Assembly: GCA_028673005.1 (NCBI GenBank)
Contig: CM054117.1
Coordinates: 49,817,370 to 49,881,369 of the forward strand
Origin: Tanypteryx hageni
Lineage: Eukaryota; Arthropoda; Insecta; Odonata; Petaluridae
DNA: 64,000 bases
Reading direction: 5' to 3'
Each line of letters starts with the position of its first letter. Positions within the stretch are counted from its first letter, which is position 1. The translations under genes and the position numbers were made by a program. Below the pieces are notes generated by a model. The model saw nothing but the letters and a program-made list of their open reading frames with translations. It was not told the DNA's origin and searched no databases. Shown here one piece after another: positions 34,866 through 48,400 of this stretch.

Positions 34866-37800
34866 GGTTTAGCACGATTTCTATCTTAGAGAATTGCCAC
34901 GAATCGAACGGCCATTAATTTCGCTTTGAGAACTATTTTTAAACCATCTTCGAGCGTTTAAAATCATACTAATTTTCAGTTCGGCTCAAAGAGGTTATGA
35001 AAAAAGAATAAGGAAGCAATACTTTATATAATTGAACTAAATTGTTGCAAATTCAGCTCAAGGCAGGCACAGATTTAACCCTATGTATCCCTATGAGACA
35101 GCCTATTCCACTCTGACTGTAATTTTCAAGAAGACCTCTGCCATGGAAAGCGAGGAATGGGTGTGTTTCACTTTTTCCTCGACTTTCTATTTTGCTACCT
35201 CGTTCATTTCTCATTTATTCCTTTTGTCTTTGTTTTTATGGTCCAACTTTTCCTTTCAGTTACTTCAGAGTCTTACCGCTAGTTTCCTTTCCTCATTTAT
35301 TCAAATATGCGTTTTGCAACGTATTCATATTATTAAACTGTTCGTATACAGATATGACATATTTTGTCCTATTTCGTTCCTCTCTCTGTCCCTTCTCTTC
35401 TTTCTCCTATCCTCTCTTCGTTTATGCAGCGCCAACATGTTCACTTCTTTTTTGTGTCTTCATTTTCTTTTTTCTCTCTCTTTAAATCAATTTTCTTTTG
35501 CCTCATTCTGTATGCCCCCTTTTTTGCTCTTCTTATCCGCTTATCTCTTACTCGGAGAACCACGTTTAATCTCCTTTCGTTTATTTAACGGGTTTATCTG
35601 GCTCGTCTGCATCCATTCACCTCTGAAGAAAATCCGATCTTCGTTCCTTTTCCTCTCATTGCTGTTCATAAAGTTCCTGCCCGTCCTCTCTCTCCCTACC
35701 GTCCTCCACATCGTTCTTTAAAAATGAGGTTTCCTTTGCTTATTTTTTAATTTACTACTTCTCTTGCCCTCTTCAGCGATCGCTTTGTCGCGCTCTTTTG
35801 TTTAATATCTTCTCTTAGTATTTGTATCACACTTTCTCAGTAATATATAAATTAAATTATTTAAATTTTATATAGTATTAGTATAGTATATTGCACGAAA
35901 TAATCACTTTTACTTCCCTGTCTTTACGTAATATCGTTCCCATAAATCTTCGTTTCTTATCTCTCTTTCGCTTCTTTTCTTCATTCTTTTTTTCATTCGA
36001 TTTACCTATCCCCGTATCTTTTACTTTTCCTGAAAAATTCGTCTCCTATTCGTTTTGGTATTAATTCCTCTCCCTCGCTTTCCCTCTCCCTCCCTCCCTC
36101 TCTAGCCCTCCCTTCCTCTCCCTTCCTGTACCTCTCTTTCCCTACCTCTGTCTCTCCTCTTCCTTCTCCATCCATTTTACTCCCTCTGTCTCTCTTTCTC
36201 ACTCCATCTTCCTCACTCTCTCTCTCTTTCTTCCTCTTTCTCTCTCCTCCCCTCATAACTCTCCTGCTGCAAGATTTTCATCGGAATACTTTATTTGTGT
36301 TGTTTGCCAACTTTTCCTCGTATACTTTCTCTCGACCATCAATTTTGTCTTTATCATCGTCTTAGCGTTTTGTCTTTCCGTTTGTCCTTTATTTCCGCCC
36401 TCCAATCTCTTTTTTCTTAACTTATTGTTAGTCGAATACTTCGAAACAGCAGTGTAAGAAACCAAACAACTTTTTCTTCTCCTACCGTTTCCCTATCGCT
36501 TTCTCCGGATCAACCTTTTTATTAGTTTCCCATCGACTCTCCAACGTCCCATCATTCCCCTTTTCATATTCTATCTCTTGGTCGATGTCACTTCGATTTT
36601 CGATCGATTTTCATCCCTCGTTTGCCTTATCTCTCCTTCATATTTTGTGTCGAACGGCCGGAGGAGAAGAGAGAGTCGGAGGTATATATGGAGTTCATTA
36701 AGGTCTGAAAAACCACTTCGGCCCGCATTATGTCCGATTTTATCCGTTAATGGATAGCTCCCGTAATTTCGGAAGCGCATTCTACCCGGGGATTTTTCCG
36801 ATAATTAGAATCGCGATATTTCGATGGGGACTCTCGAGGTCGAAAAAGGAAAGAAATCCCTGTCCCATTTATGAGAGAATAAAACCGTCAACGCGCTTTG
36901 GTCGCCAGGTTTTCTTTAGCCTTTTAAAAAAGCCGTGTCTCGCGGTTGTTTGCCTTGCTCGCGTGTCCGTTTCACGTCGTGTCTTTTTTTTTGGCCTGGC
37001 GAAGTAGTTTTTTTGGTAGAGATGTGGCGATCGCGGGGATGAATACTTAAAAAAAAAATAAAAAGTTGTTTCGCAGAAACGTCGCCTAGACAAATCGAAT
37101 TGGGTGTTTAGTTCTATTAAGCTTGCTTGAAACTGTACCACAGCGGATTTGGAAACGTCTGTCTTGTTTTCTCTCACACGGCGTTGCATTCCTCGCCACT
37201 GGATGTTTGTCGAAAAGCGCTTAAAAAAATCTAATTCTGCGGTGCGTATAAATTATGGATGGTTAAAGTACTGAAGCATCTATGCCACGCAATTTATCTG
37301 ACTTTGCACGACATGGTCTCGTTGTTGCAGCGGTGTGGCATGAACAGGTCAACGAAATCAAAAGCTACCATCTAGAAGTTATTTTTATTTTCTATACGAG
37401 TCGTCGGTGCTTGCATGCTGCAAGCGCTTAAAAAAAAGAATGGAAAATCAATTCCCATTGAAAGGCGTTGGAGTCGTTGCTATGGTAGTTAATATTTTTC
37501 ATTATGTAACACCAAAAAACTTTTCATAATTTTATGATTAAAATCAAATGTATACGCAAATTCAGCACGGATTTGAATTTTGTCTTCGAGAAAAATAAAA
37601 CTCATTCTTTCATTCACAGTACGGCGCATGTCCCGACTTTGTATCTTAATTTTAAACGATTTATTTTATGAAGACCTGCACCGTTTTCGATGCTTTACTT
37701 ATGGGTGTTGAAAGTTGGACTTTCGGGTCGAAAACATCCCTTTAATGTAACATTTTCTGAAATTTCGGATTTTTTCAGAAATTGTACCTATCTTCATGCC

Positions 37801-38916
37801 AAATTTCAGCTCTCTAGCACTTCTATAAATACCTTAGGTTTTATATGATATATCCTATATATATCCTATATATGTAAGAAGCAGCTATTTATAATGATAA
37901 TATTATTTTTGTTTTAAAATTAGATTTTATTCTATTTAAACTGATAGCCTATTCTACAAGTTATTTTTATTTTTTATATAATATTATTTTTATGATTAGA
38001 ATGTAGTTCTAGAAGATTCTTTTCTATTTTCTGAAAATTACTATTGCAGACTGCTGCTTTGTAGCCTAAATGCGAATATGACTTTTACTTTCTCCATACG
38101 TAGTATAGGGGAAAGTATTGTTTAAAATTGTCACTGTTGAAAGTACCTGAGGCAAGTACATTTTTAAAATTGCTTGTTCTTGAATTTTTTTTAGTCATAA
38201 GACAAGGTCGATAGTTCTCTATTGAATAAACGGCATAGTTTGTTGGAACTATCATTGGTTGAACGTATTAGTTTGGTAAAAGATTAAAAAAATCTATCAA
38301 GGTCTTATTCGTTAGCAAAACGTCGCGGACTAAGAGTATACCTTCCTAGTAGTACATCAGTTTCATTAGGCGTTAATATTATTTTATAAATTCAAATTTG
38401 ATTGCGCTACATAATTCTGGTTCAAGGTCGCCGTCGTATTCCAGAGAACGTGTCAGTTCAAAAAAAACATTAGATGAAAATTTTTTAAGCTTAACGAACC
38501 ATAAAACTAGACATCTCGGGACATTAGTCAATTGTATCAAGCCGTGAATCGACCACAAGCAAGACTGTATGCTTAATTCATTCATTTGATGCAGCTTGCT
38601 CCTCGAAATTGGGATAAAAATAAAAATTAATCGTGGAGAAATCATCTCTCTCGTTCCGTTTTTAGCTCCAACCATCATCGTCCGCAACCTTTTATTCTCA
38701 GTGCAGTTCATTTGGAAAAAGGCCACTCCTTCGGAACAGAAAAAAAGAAAAACGAAAACACCTTGCTGGCGTCTCTCTTCTAATTGCACTGCCGAACAAT
38801 GGGCTCGGACCCCGCAGCTCCGCCCCGCGATGCGCCATTGTCTTCTCAGGTCGTTGGTAACGAGGATGGGTTGGGAGGAGGGGAGAAAAGGAGAGAGAGA
38901 GTGAGATACAGGTTGG
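34866..38916. other. Gene-free stretch with T-rich and CT-rich segments
   Basis: T- and CT-rich at 35160-35720 (giving a spurious 212-codon hydrophobic frame) and CT-rich at 36065-36256. Positions 37790-37830 hold a CAAATTTCAGCTCTCTAGCA-type dispersed motif. No gene recognised. Confidence 0.5.
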
Positions 38917-39573
38917 CCCTACTCTAGGGTGACCAGGCGTCCCGGTTTTCAGAGTTTTTCCCCGGTGTCCCGAATATTTTTTTCGGGACGCATAAATGTC
39001 CCGGTTGTTTTTCTTGTAAGCGTGATGGTCTATCCATCAGTTTTTTTATCTCCGTTTATACGAAATCAATTTGAACATCAAACTCGATCTTTCAAATGCG
39101 ACTTCATAAAAGGCATTAGCGTTTCAAGTGCTGGAAAAACCAAAGACCCATGGAAGTTCACCAAGAGCTGACTCTAAGAAAACAATGACAGCTGGTCATG
39201 TTTTTCCCTTCCTTCGTAAATAAAACTTAAATATAACCTATAAGATTTTTATGAGAAGATTGAAAATGATAAAAATCTGATCATGGCAGGCAGAAGGGCT
39301 TTAAAATATCACTGAAAACACCATTAGCTCCTTAAATGTTTTATTGTAATACTGCTTAATTATTCATTAAGTGTGTAAACTTATTTGTTATTAAAATAAA
39401 TAACAGTTTGCTTTTTCTTTTGTAAACATATTTATTTGAAATTTAGGGTATACAATAAAATAATATCAAAATTCCCAGTCCCGTTTTTTTTTTTGGAAAA
39501 TATACCGGATTTTCTCTTTTAAAACTCATTGTCCCGGTTGTGACCATCAGCATCTGGTTACCCTACCCTACTC
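38917..39573. mobile_element. hAT-type non-autonomous element, 641 bp, perfect 8-bp duplication
   Basis: The element proper is 38925-39565. Left end TAGGGTGACCAGGCGTCCCG; right end reverse-complemented TAGGGTAACCAGATGCTGAT, sharing TAGGGTRACCAG. CCCTACTC flanks both sides exactly (38917-38924, 39566-39573). Several GTCCCGG motifs sit in both subterminal regions. Ends of the form CAGGGTGACCAGACGTCCCGG are known from hAT elements. A frame of 80 codons at 38929 has no transposase motif. Confidence 0.88.
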
Positions 39574-42500
39574 ACGTCTCACCCACAGACACAAAACGCA
39601 TACAAGGACGATCTCTCCCTTCCATCGCATTTAACCTTCTCCCTTCATCCGTGTGCGCCCCCTGTCGGGGTGTGGCGGAGGCGGCGTCCTATTCGTCGGT
39701 TAATGGGCGGCAGGCCGTCCAAAAAGTCCATGCGTGGTAGGGAGCCGCGGGGCGTTGCTCGTCAGTTGTTCCAGACTGCAGCACGCCCACGAAACTCGCC
39801 GTCAGGGGCCGCCGTCGTTTCCATTATGTACCGAGTATGAAAAGATTTTCGACTTCTCTCACTCTCTCCGGGGCATAGCCCTCCCAGCATGTCCACTTTA
39901 CTCGGATAATGTTGCGCGATGTGGGAGTGTTTTGTTTTTTTTTCCGCTCCTCGCCCAGTTACGTGCTGGTGCCCGGTGAAGGTTTCTTTTTTTTAAAATA
40001 CAGGCTTAGCCATAAAAATAAACAAATTGGAGGACTCTTGACGTCATATAACATTAATATTTTAGCCTATTTAAAAAACGACGCTCTTTTTTAAAAATAA
40101 AGTCTCCCGGTACAAGAGTACGTCGTTTGGTGGACATGGCATGAAGTAATTGACGTGTTGTTATGCTGATGAAAGTTGATTGGTGATTTACGGCTGAAAT
40201 TGTGGCGGGGATGTCCTCGAGAATAAAATGCACGGTTTAAATTGGCGGTTCAGACGTGTTTATGCTTTCAACCGGAAAAGGTACATCGCAGTCCATTTAT
40301 TTCTCAAAAAAACGAGGCGGATGTGACGTGATGAAAAACACGAAACTGGAGGTCGAGGCGCCCTCGAGGCGTATGATCGCGAATACATGATGATGAATAT
40401 TTACAAGGATTCTCTTGGAAATTTCCCTTTGAGAAAAAGATTTACGATAAGGTTGAATTTATTATGCTCGTAAAAGAACCGGCGATTCTCAACAACCATA
40501 AGCCGTCATTAAAACGAAACAAATTGCGCGCATTTTTTTTTTCGTTTATTGCGAATGAAATTATTGTAGGGATCGCTTAATGTTTTGGTTTCCGGTAAAA
40601 ATTGACAGAGTAGCATTTTCTTCGATCGCAAATATATGTTTAAAATACCTAATCGCCATGAATTGCGTAAATTGTTAAATATAACGTCTCATGATGGACC
40701 CTTAAGATGGGATTTGGAGATCACTTATAATTATAACTAGGGGCCCGTTGCCGTACTTCCTGCAAACATTTAGGGAACTCTGGATGAAGTGGCCCAATGC
40801 AGTAGTTCCTATGACAAAAAATTGTTACACAGCGTGTTATTTGTTGAACCACTTTTATTGCCCCCTCAAAATAATCATATAGTTCACACCATTTTCATAA
40901 CAAAAAACAGATCTACATGATTTATTCTAACACTTACCGGTTACACAACAGTTTTTGCTTTGTTCACTATTTCTGAGGGTACAGGAAAACATATGTACTG
41001 TGGTTTATTTAATATCAAGTAATCACTATAAATCCACCGGCTACGCGTCATAGATCTTGCTTAATTATCAAATGAATTTATCATGAACATTATCAATATA
41101 GTAATTTGCTTCTAACTGCCCAATAACATTTGCAAACGAAATGATATTTTCAATGTAAGCGTGAAATATCTTTCCATTTGAAATGTTAAGCTGTCTATTA
41201 TTTCAATGCATTGGAGTCGTTTCTGACTTCAAGTTTCTTTGCTACATGTTTCATTTCTTTTATATTCACACGAATCTTTTCACATAAAATTTCAATCTGT
41301 TATTGTCCTTGATGCGTTTCTTTTATTGTAGGCTTAGTGCAAATGCACTTGAAAGTCCGAATCTAACAACGCAAAAATCCGAGATCAACAATTGAAATGT
41401 CAAAAAAACGGAAAATGTGTAATATAAACTTAAAATATGAGCAAACACAAATTAAACAATAGAATAGTATTTAAAAATAAGAATCCTCATTTCTTTCTGC
41501 GTGAAATGGTATAAATCAAGAGTCAATGTCTCGATCGTTAGATATTTTAAAATGTTAAAGAATAAAGATCTACACATCGTAATATAGCCGAATACGTGTT
41601 AATCAAATGCAAAAACGAAAACTATCCTGGTATCGAACCCATGCCTTTCCGAGGGACGACTACCCACTTAAAACCTGCAAAAATTCTCGCCGAGTATTCA
41701 GGCGAAAGATTCGTCGAAATCGAAGATACGGTTCTCGATTTATTTGCGTTCATACCAGAAAACTTCAAACGCAGGCAGGCAGTGACATAGGCAGGGACGC
41801 ACGCAGAGACACAGCGGTTATAATATATTAGATTATTTTATATCTTGTTTCGAGTTTTAATTTATTTTATTGGAGTTTCTACTATTGTTAATGTTATCAG
41901 GTACCAGCAGAGAGTTTTGGCACAAATGCTTTAAATTTAGGTCTAGGAGAGCGTATATTAAACATCTTAGAAAAGGGGTGCTTTTGTTCGAAAGCACGTA
42001 AAGCATCCAATCTCGTTTTTTAAAAATTTTCTGCGAAAAGAAAAGCATCCCGAGTAAAATTCCGTTTATGGAACTAAAATATGTTTTTATCCTCGCATTT
42101 TGCGTCAGGATGGCAATTATTTCGGCTAGGAATTCCCTGGACAAATAAGGAAGGAAATGGGAGAGGTGCTTCCTCGCCTTGGAGCGAGGCTAATTCGGGC
42201 GAATGTCACCTCGTGCGGTCTGGAAAACGACTCGAAAAGTAGCCACGTCGCCTTTCTCGCCACTCGTCCGCGTAGGAAAAAAGATTTTCTTTTCGAGTTT
42301 GTGGTCACTTATTTCGCAAAAAATTATATTTCTCTTGGTTTCGAGAATCGCCACGCCGAATCAGCCGAGATAAAAAGAACGACCGAGCTGGAAAACGCAT
42401 TTATTTCGATCCACCCGTTTCGTTTTGCTTTATGGAAATCGAGCGCGAACATTTCATGCGCAAGACGATAGCGTATCGCTACCCTTCCTGAAGCGATAAA

Positions 42501-43363
42501 AGAATCGTTTCTCTTATTTTTTTTGGTGGTGTTTTTTTCTAGAAAATTGTCGGGGTGCCTAGTCATTTTGGCGAAATTGGCCTGGTTTCGGTTGTACCTT
42601 GTTTCAACCGAGGCTCTTTCGCTAAGAAATCAATAAATTCTTCACGAGGATGCTTTTGATAATCGCGTCACTATAACTGTTCGATTGCTTGATGGCCATT
42701 GAAAAGTTCTTTTTTTTTAAAAATCAGTTCCAATGAAAAATGCCGCTATAATTTCCTCCACTGCGGATATTTAAGAGTCGATAAATTCAAATTTACCCTT
42801 TTTGGCGGGGTCGTATATACCCTTCCCGGGAAATTGATGGGAAATGGCGCAATTAATTTCACTGCCAAGGCCGGTGAATTAATTAAGTCGATTCATTGCC
42901 CTTTACCGCGCTATCATCATTAACGTGCCTGTCGGAAAAACTATTAAACCAACTGTAAAAGTGGGATGCTCAATTCGATAAAGTAATGTAATTATTATCG
43001 AATGAATGCCATTATAACGAGAGGACGTTCCACTCCAAACAACATCTCAGGTATTTTATGAACTCAGTGTGCGGCACTTCAGTCGGATGTTAAAAAATAA
43101 TAATCACCTTTTTTAAAACGCAGTATCTAGTTTAATCACCAAAATTGCAGCTTTAAAAATTACTCATAAAAGGAATTTTAGCTGGAGACTTAAATAGGGA
43201 TCTGACCATTAAGTGAGATATCGTGGTAAACCTCAAAGAAAGAAATTTTATATCTGATGCAAGCAGTTATTGTGCATAAGCATTGCCGAAATCCTATTAT
43301 CTATAAAAAGGAAGTTTTTTAAAACTATCATAGCGCTTGAATGCGTTCTCTATATGCGTGAAG
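39574..43363. other. Gene-free stretch
   Basis: GC/CpG-richer at about 39590-39980, otherwise AT-rich. A B-box-like dispersed fragment (CTGGTATCGAACCCATGCC) is at about 41628. Frames at 42157-42471 and 42324-42566 lack recognisable domains. No host gene supported. Confidence 0.5.
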
Positions 43364-44167
43364 TACAGTAAACTCTGGATTTACCGGAAGCCTCTGGTTC
43401 TAACCAGCTTCGAGTGGGGGATATGCCTATATACATGTACTATAGTTGACACAAGAAAACAACAAGCAAATATTAAGAAAGAAAATGAATTGCTTAAACG
43501 ATTTCCTGATTTATTAATTTTCTGACATGAAGGAAGTTTACAAGTCAAGCAGTATTCTATTACTTATTAATACCTTTACTATGTGTTAGACGGGTTGAGA
43601 TGAAATATAAATAAATAAATAAACAAACAAACAAATAAATAAAAGAAATCTTGAGCTCTTTTAATGATAATTTAATATTAAAAGAGTTCATGATTTTATT
43701 TTGTTGTTTTGAATAGCAAAAGAGTAAAATCTTCTAAAATAGAACCTCTTATCTTTATCATCTATCTCGTTTAAAGCCTAAATGGGTACGCGCCGGATAT
43801 CTGCCAAATTGCACTCACACCGTTCTTGAGTTATTCGCATTAATTCCTAAAATCTTACACGCAATGGGACATGCTTTTATTAGAATACTAGCGTAATTGC
43901 CTGATAAAAATGACCGGTATATTTGAATGAGTTATTAAATTAACTCTTTCTTCCTCCATCTCTCTAACTCTCCGTCCCTCTTATTCTTTCTCTCTCACCC
44001 TCACCTCAAAAGTGTAGCTCAGCAAAATGTGTCTCAGCATAACGAAAGTACAAGCATAGCTATTTATTTATGGACAGGAAAAAATTATAATTATACAATA
44101 TATGCAGTGTAAAAATCTTTTAGAAACTGCATTTATTCGAAATACGGTTAATAGGGAGTTTACCGTA
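43364..44167. mobile_element. pogo/Tigger-like element, 800 bp, TA target site
   Basis: The element proper is 43366-44165, flanked by TA on each side. Left end CAGTAAACTCTGGATTTACC; right end reverse-complemented CGGTAAACTCCCTATTAACC. The TA target and CAGTAAACTC terminus fit the pogo/Tigger branch of Tc1/mariner. Positions 43532-43572 match 12185-12225 of the other copy. An interrupted (AAAT)n/(AAAC)n run at about 43608-43645 may be a later insertion or tail. No transposase is visible. Confidence 0.72.
43608..43645 (+). repeat. (AAAT)n/(AAAC)n microsatellite
   Basis: Tandem tetranucleotides AAAT then AAAC then AAAT. Confidence 0.9.
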
Positions 44168-44893
44168 TTACTACGTAACCGCAAAAAATTCGCTTGGCCA
44201 TATACTGAATCCATACCCTAAGACTAAGAAAAAAGTCGATTTTCTTTCAAACGATGAGGTATAGTATATACGTACACCGAGCACTCAGAACTCGACTATT
44301 ATATCTCTCTTTTTCGTCTTGCCTAAACATACGCAAGATAGAAACAGGGAGTTTTGTTTGCATACTTTACGGCAGTTAACCTCCCCTAGTGGAGAATGGA
44401 GGAGGGGTCGCCCTATTGTGGAAGTCACGGGAGAAAGACCTTACGGTGAAGAGAGAACCTTTCCATCGAAAAATAAATAAAATCCACGTAGTCGTCGAAT
44501 TCCCGTACCTTTTGCTATTTTTGGAAGGATGAAAAGAGAGCGCGCAATAACAATTATAATACCGCGGGAGTTTCTCTCTCACCGTATCTGCCCTACAGGT
44601 ACGGTCGTTGTGTGTGGGTGTTTTTTTTTGTGTTTCGCGTCGGAAATGGTGTTATCGCGTGACGGACGGAAGTATGATCGAAAGATCGGAGGTATTCCGC
44701 CATTTTCCGGAGCATTAGGTCAGAGGGAGGTTTATTTTGTTTTATTTTTTTGAATTGTTATTTGCGTGGGAAAAAAGAGTGGTGAGTTTTTTTGAAGTGT
44801 AGGAGGGCGGTGTGTGGGAGGGATGCGGTTAAGAAAAAGAAATTAGGTAGTTGATATCTTCACGGGTGATTTATAGACAAGTGAGCGTGTAAC
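44168..44893. other. Gene-free stretch
   Basis: No gene or repeat recognised. Confidence 0.5.
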
Positions 44894-45470
44894 GTTGGAG
44901 ACGAAGAGAAAGGGGAGGGAGAAAGGTGGGAGAAGGGAGGGAAAGGGAGAGAGGGAGGAAGAGGGAAGGAGAAGGGAGGGAGAGAGAGGGGACGGAGAGG
45001 GGAGGGAGAGGAGAGGGAAGGGAGGGGAAGGGAGGAGAAGGGAGGGAGAAGGGAGTGAGAATGGAGGGAGAGGGGAGGGAGAGGGAAGGGAGGGAGAGGG
45101 AAGGAGGGAGGTAGAGAGGGAAGGAGGGAGAGAGGGGGGAGGGAGAGGGAGGAAGAAAAATGGAGGAAGAGAAAGGGAGAGAGAGAAAGGGAGAGAGGGA
45201 AAGAGAGGGAGAGAGGAAAGAAGAAAGGGTTGCGAGAGGGAGGGAGGGAGAGAAAGGGTGGGAGAGAAAAGGTGGGAGAGAAAGGGGAGAGAGCGAGTGT
45301 GAGAGATGGATGAAAGGGAAGTGATATAGGGAGGAAAAGGGCGAGGGAGAGATAGGGAGGGCGAGAGAGGGTGTGGGAGAGAGGGATGGAGGGAGGGAGA
45401 GAGGGAAGGGGAGAGAGAATGGCAAGGTGGGGGAGTGAGGGATAAGGAGGTAAGAGAGGGGGAGTATGGG
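44894..45470 (+). repeat. Polypurine (GA-rich) tract, about 580 bp
   Basis: Almost all A/G on the plus strand, with GGGAGG, GAGAGG and GGGAAG units and very few pyrimidines. It is the opposite strand polarity to the tracts at 14, 20, 55 and 60 kb. Frames of 184 (minus) and 135 (plus) codons across it are low-complexity artefacts. Confidence 0.93.
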
Positions 45471-48400
45471 AGAGGGGTGTGGTTTCCTGTGAATGAGGGA
45501 TTTTAATTTTTTTTCGGGAACCTATATTACCGCCGGGAGGCGAGGGGAAGGGAACTAAAGTGAGAGAGAGGAAAAAAACACAATCGAAATGGATGTTGTG
45601 AGTACGGCGGCAGATGGTGTTGAAACCGGCCAGATGTATTGTTTGGTTGGGCGAAGAGGGTGGGTCAAGCAGATCGTAAATCGGAAATCATTTTCCTCGC
45701 GCATTTTTTTTTTAATTCTCCGGATTTTGCATAGTTTTTTTCTTGCGCGGCAGTCTCTTTTTTGTCCTTACTCGTTATTTTTGCGATCGTCTTTTTTACG
45801 GATTGATATTTTTTTTCAATTTATCAAGTTGAGATTACTCGGGATTAATGGGTTCGGTAGAGAGTGCCTGTAAATAACGGTCGGTTTTTTTCACGGACGA
45901 TTTCGCGTCGGATTTTTATTTATCGCTCGCATCGAAAAAATAAAATATCCCGTTTTGCCTTGTGTTTGCTTCCTACCACTTTTGTGCTCGTCTCTTTTCA
46001 GCTTTTGTCTGTCGTGGGCTAATACTAAGTCGCGCGTCAGAAGCGACAGCGAATTCGACGATCGCTTCTTGTTTTTTGAAATCCACTTTCGGTAGGTTGG
46101 TTTTTTTCCCCGATTTTGTGTAATGGAGATCGATGAGAAATCGCTTCGCTAATTTTTAATCGACATTTCGCCGAGTCGTACTTGCTAATTCAATGTTTCC
46201 AACTGTTGATTTTAATTCGGGCGATGTGTGAATTAATCTAAATGGATTGGCAACGGAGCGAAAAATTGCAAAGACGCCTTGTAGTCTCATCTAATAAGTC
46301 TGTCGCTATTGTTACGTGCGCTATCATTTCCCAATGTGATTAAAGCGTCAATCTTTTTACGAGCAGAAGACTTGGATTTGCTCCTCAAGTACATTGAATT
46401 TCTACCGCTTCCTATTTAGGCGACATTCGTGTTGTTACTTTCTGTTTCTAAAGAATAAACTAAAACCCTCGGGCCTGTTTACAGTCATCTGTTGAAATGT
46501 GAAAATGTAATTGACACTACGAAACATATTTACTGCCATGTTTTTCAATAGTCGAAGTATGAGACGCTTCAGTTTGAACTTGTAGAATCTTTAGCACCGT
46601 TGGAGGCGAATACGTATTTTAATATTTTTATAATGACCAAGGGAATCGCGAAAGTTCACTTATGAAGGTTTTTTCCTTTTTCCTTAAGGGTTTGAAACTT
46701 TTCCTCGATTTTACGATGTAAAATTCAATTCTATTTGGAGAGATAAGAACGATCGGCGCTCCATCTAACGTGCCATAGGTCTATTCGTGAGCATCGATAA
46801 GAGCCGAAATGTTCGCTTCAATAAATGTGCGATATTTACAGTATCTGCTGTCAAGGTTTTTTCCTCCAACTTTTCTGAAGAGAATATTGAATTTTACGAT
46901 CCCAGATAGCGAAAAATATCTCACGAAAAAGGGACTTGGCTTCTATTTCGATTCGCTATGACGTGAAATATTTTCCAAGACCTTTGGCCGATGATGTCGC
47001 ATCGCAAACTCTTTCTATAGAACGTTTCTTTTTATTTATTATTCTACCACCCGAGGCTCCTGATTAAAAGTTAATCAATTGTCTGTTAACGGTAGGGGTC
47101 CGATGATTCAATTAGGTTTATGTACTCCAGCGGCTCTCTTCCTGGAAAAAAACAATAGAAAACTCCATTTCGAAATAGAAAACTTAAAAAAAAAACGTTT
47201 CCTTTTTGCGGCTAAATGAAGAAGAAAAATAAACGAACATTAAAAAAAAGAAGAAAATCAGTTAAATGTTAAGGAATGTTTCATTTCCTTTGCATGTCAT
47301 TGACATTCGCTCTAGGAGTCTCCATTGTCTTTTAAATTTCTTCAGACGTCTGCGTTTGCTTTGTAATTAATTTTTTGTAATTGTTCTCTAATTAAATCTT
47401 TTGAAGGGTCGCTCGCCTCATTTCTCGCATTATCTACCGTTGAACTGCTGCAAATGTAAGACTGAATATATTTTGGTTATAGCCGCTAAAACTGCTAGAA
47501 AACTTGGTTTTCTTTTCATCCTGCGCGTCCCTTATCATTCCTCTTGTTTTTAAAATCATCAGCGGCCATTTGTGAGGAGTAAAATCATCGCCGATTTTGT
47601 TATCTGTTCTTATTATACAGTGCTGATGGGACTTTAATGTTCATCGAGATCATGATTTTTTAGATATATTTTTTGGAAAAGATAACGCCTTTGGGCTTTA
47701 TCTGACCGACTACCTGCGACTAAACCATCTTAGGTAACATGTTACACAATTTTTTATTCACTTGTTATAGTGTAAAATCACATTCTTTTAAATATTTCTT
47801 TAATTTTTCTTTTTTTGGTCTGCAAATTTATCTATCGATTAATTCTAAAATAATAATTCGTAAATTTCTGTCAGTGATTAGCGATTCTTTCGAGTCTAAC
47901 GATTAAACTAATATAAACTAACCTAAGCTGATTTAGGGTTAGATATCGCGTTAGGCACGAAATTAATTTTCCCGAACCTTCAACTCTTCCTTCCTCTGTC
48001 GCTCCTTAATTTTCCAACCCATCTCAGGCTCTTCGTCCTCCACACCCAATCCGCTCCTGCACTGTCAACCCTCTTCGCCGTATTAAACCCCTCGCATCCC
48101 GTCTTTGCCCAAACCCCGCCACTCCAACATTCATCCGAGTGTTCAAAATTCTCATTCAATCTTTCGGGTTTAAATGAGCCTGACACGGATGACTGGCATC
48201 CATTGAATACAATGCCAGAGTTTCTTTTTCCCAACCATTCTTAAAACCATTTGGAATAATCCTTCCACGTGTTCTTCTGACGGATTGTGCTTGGAAGTTT
48301 TGTCCAATCGTCTTTTTTTTATGAAACCATTGTTAAAGTTTTGTCTTCGGTGAATAGTTTAGTCTCGTAATTTATCTAATTAGCATGATAATATGTAGTT

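Noticed and set aside
35083..35721. 212-codon hydrophobic frame that looks multi-pass membrane
   Set aside because: Phe/Leu/Ser richness follows from T-rich DNA; overlapping frames look the same; no conserved motif or splice context.
44871..45425. 184-codon minus-strand frame
   Set aside because: Translation of the purine tract; Ser/Pro/Leu repeat only.
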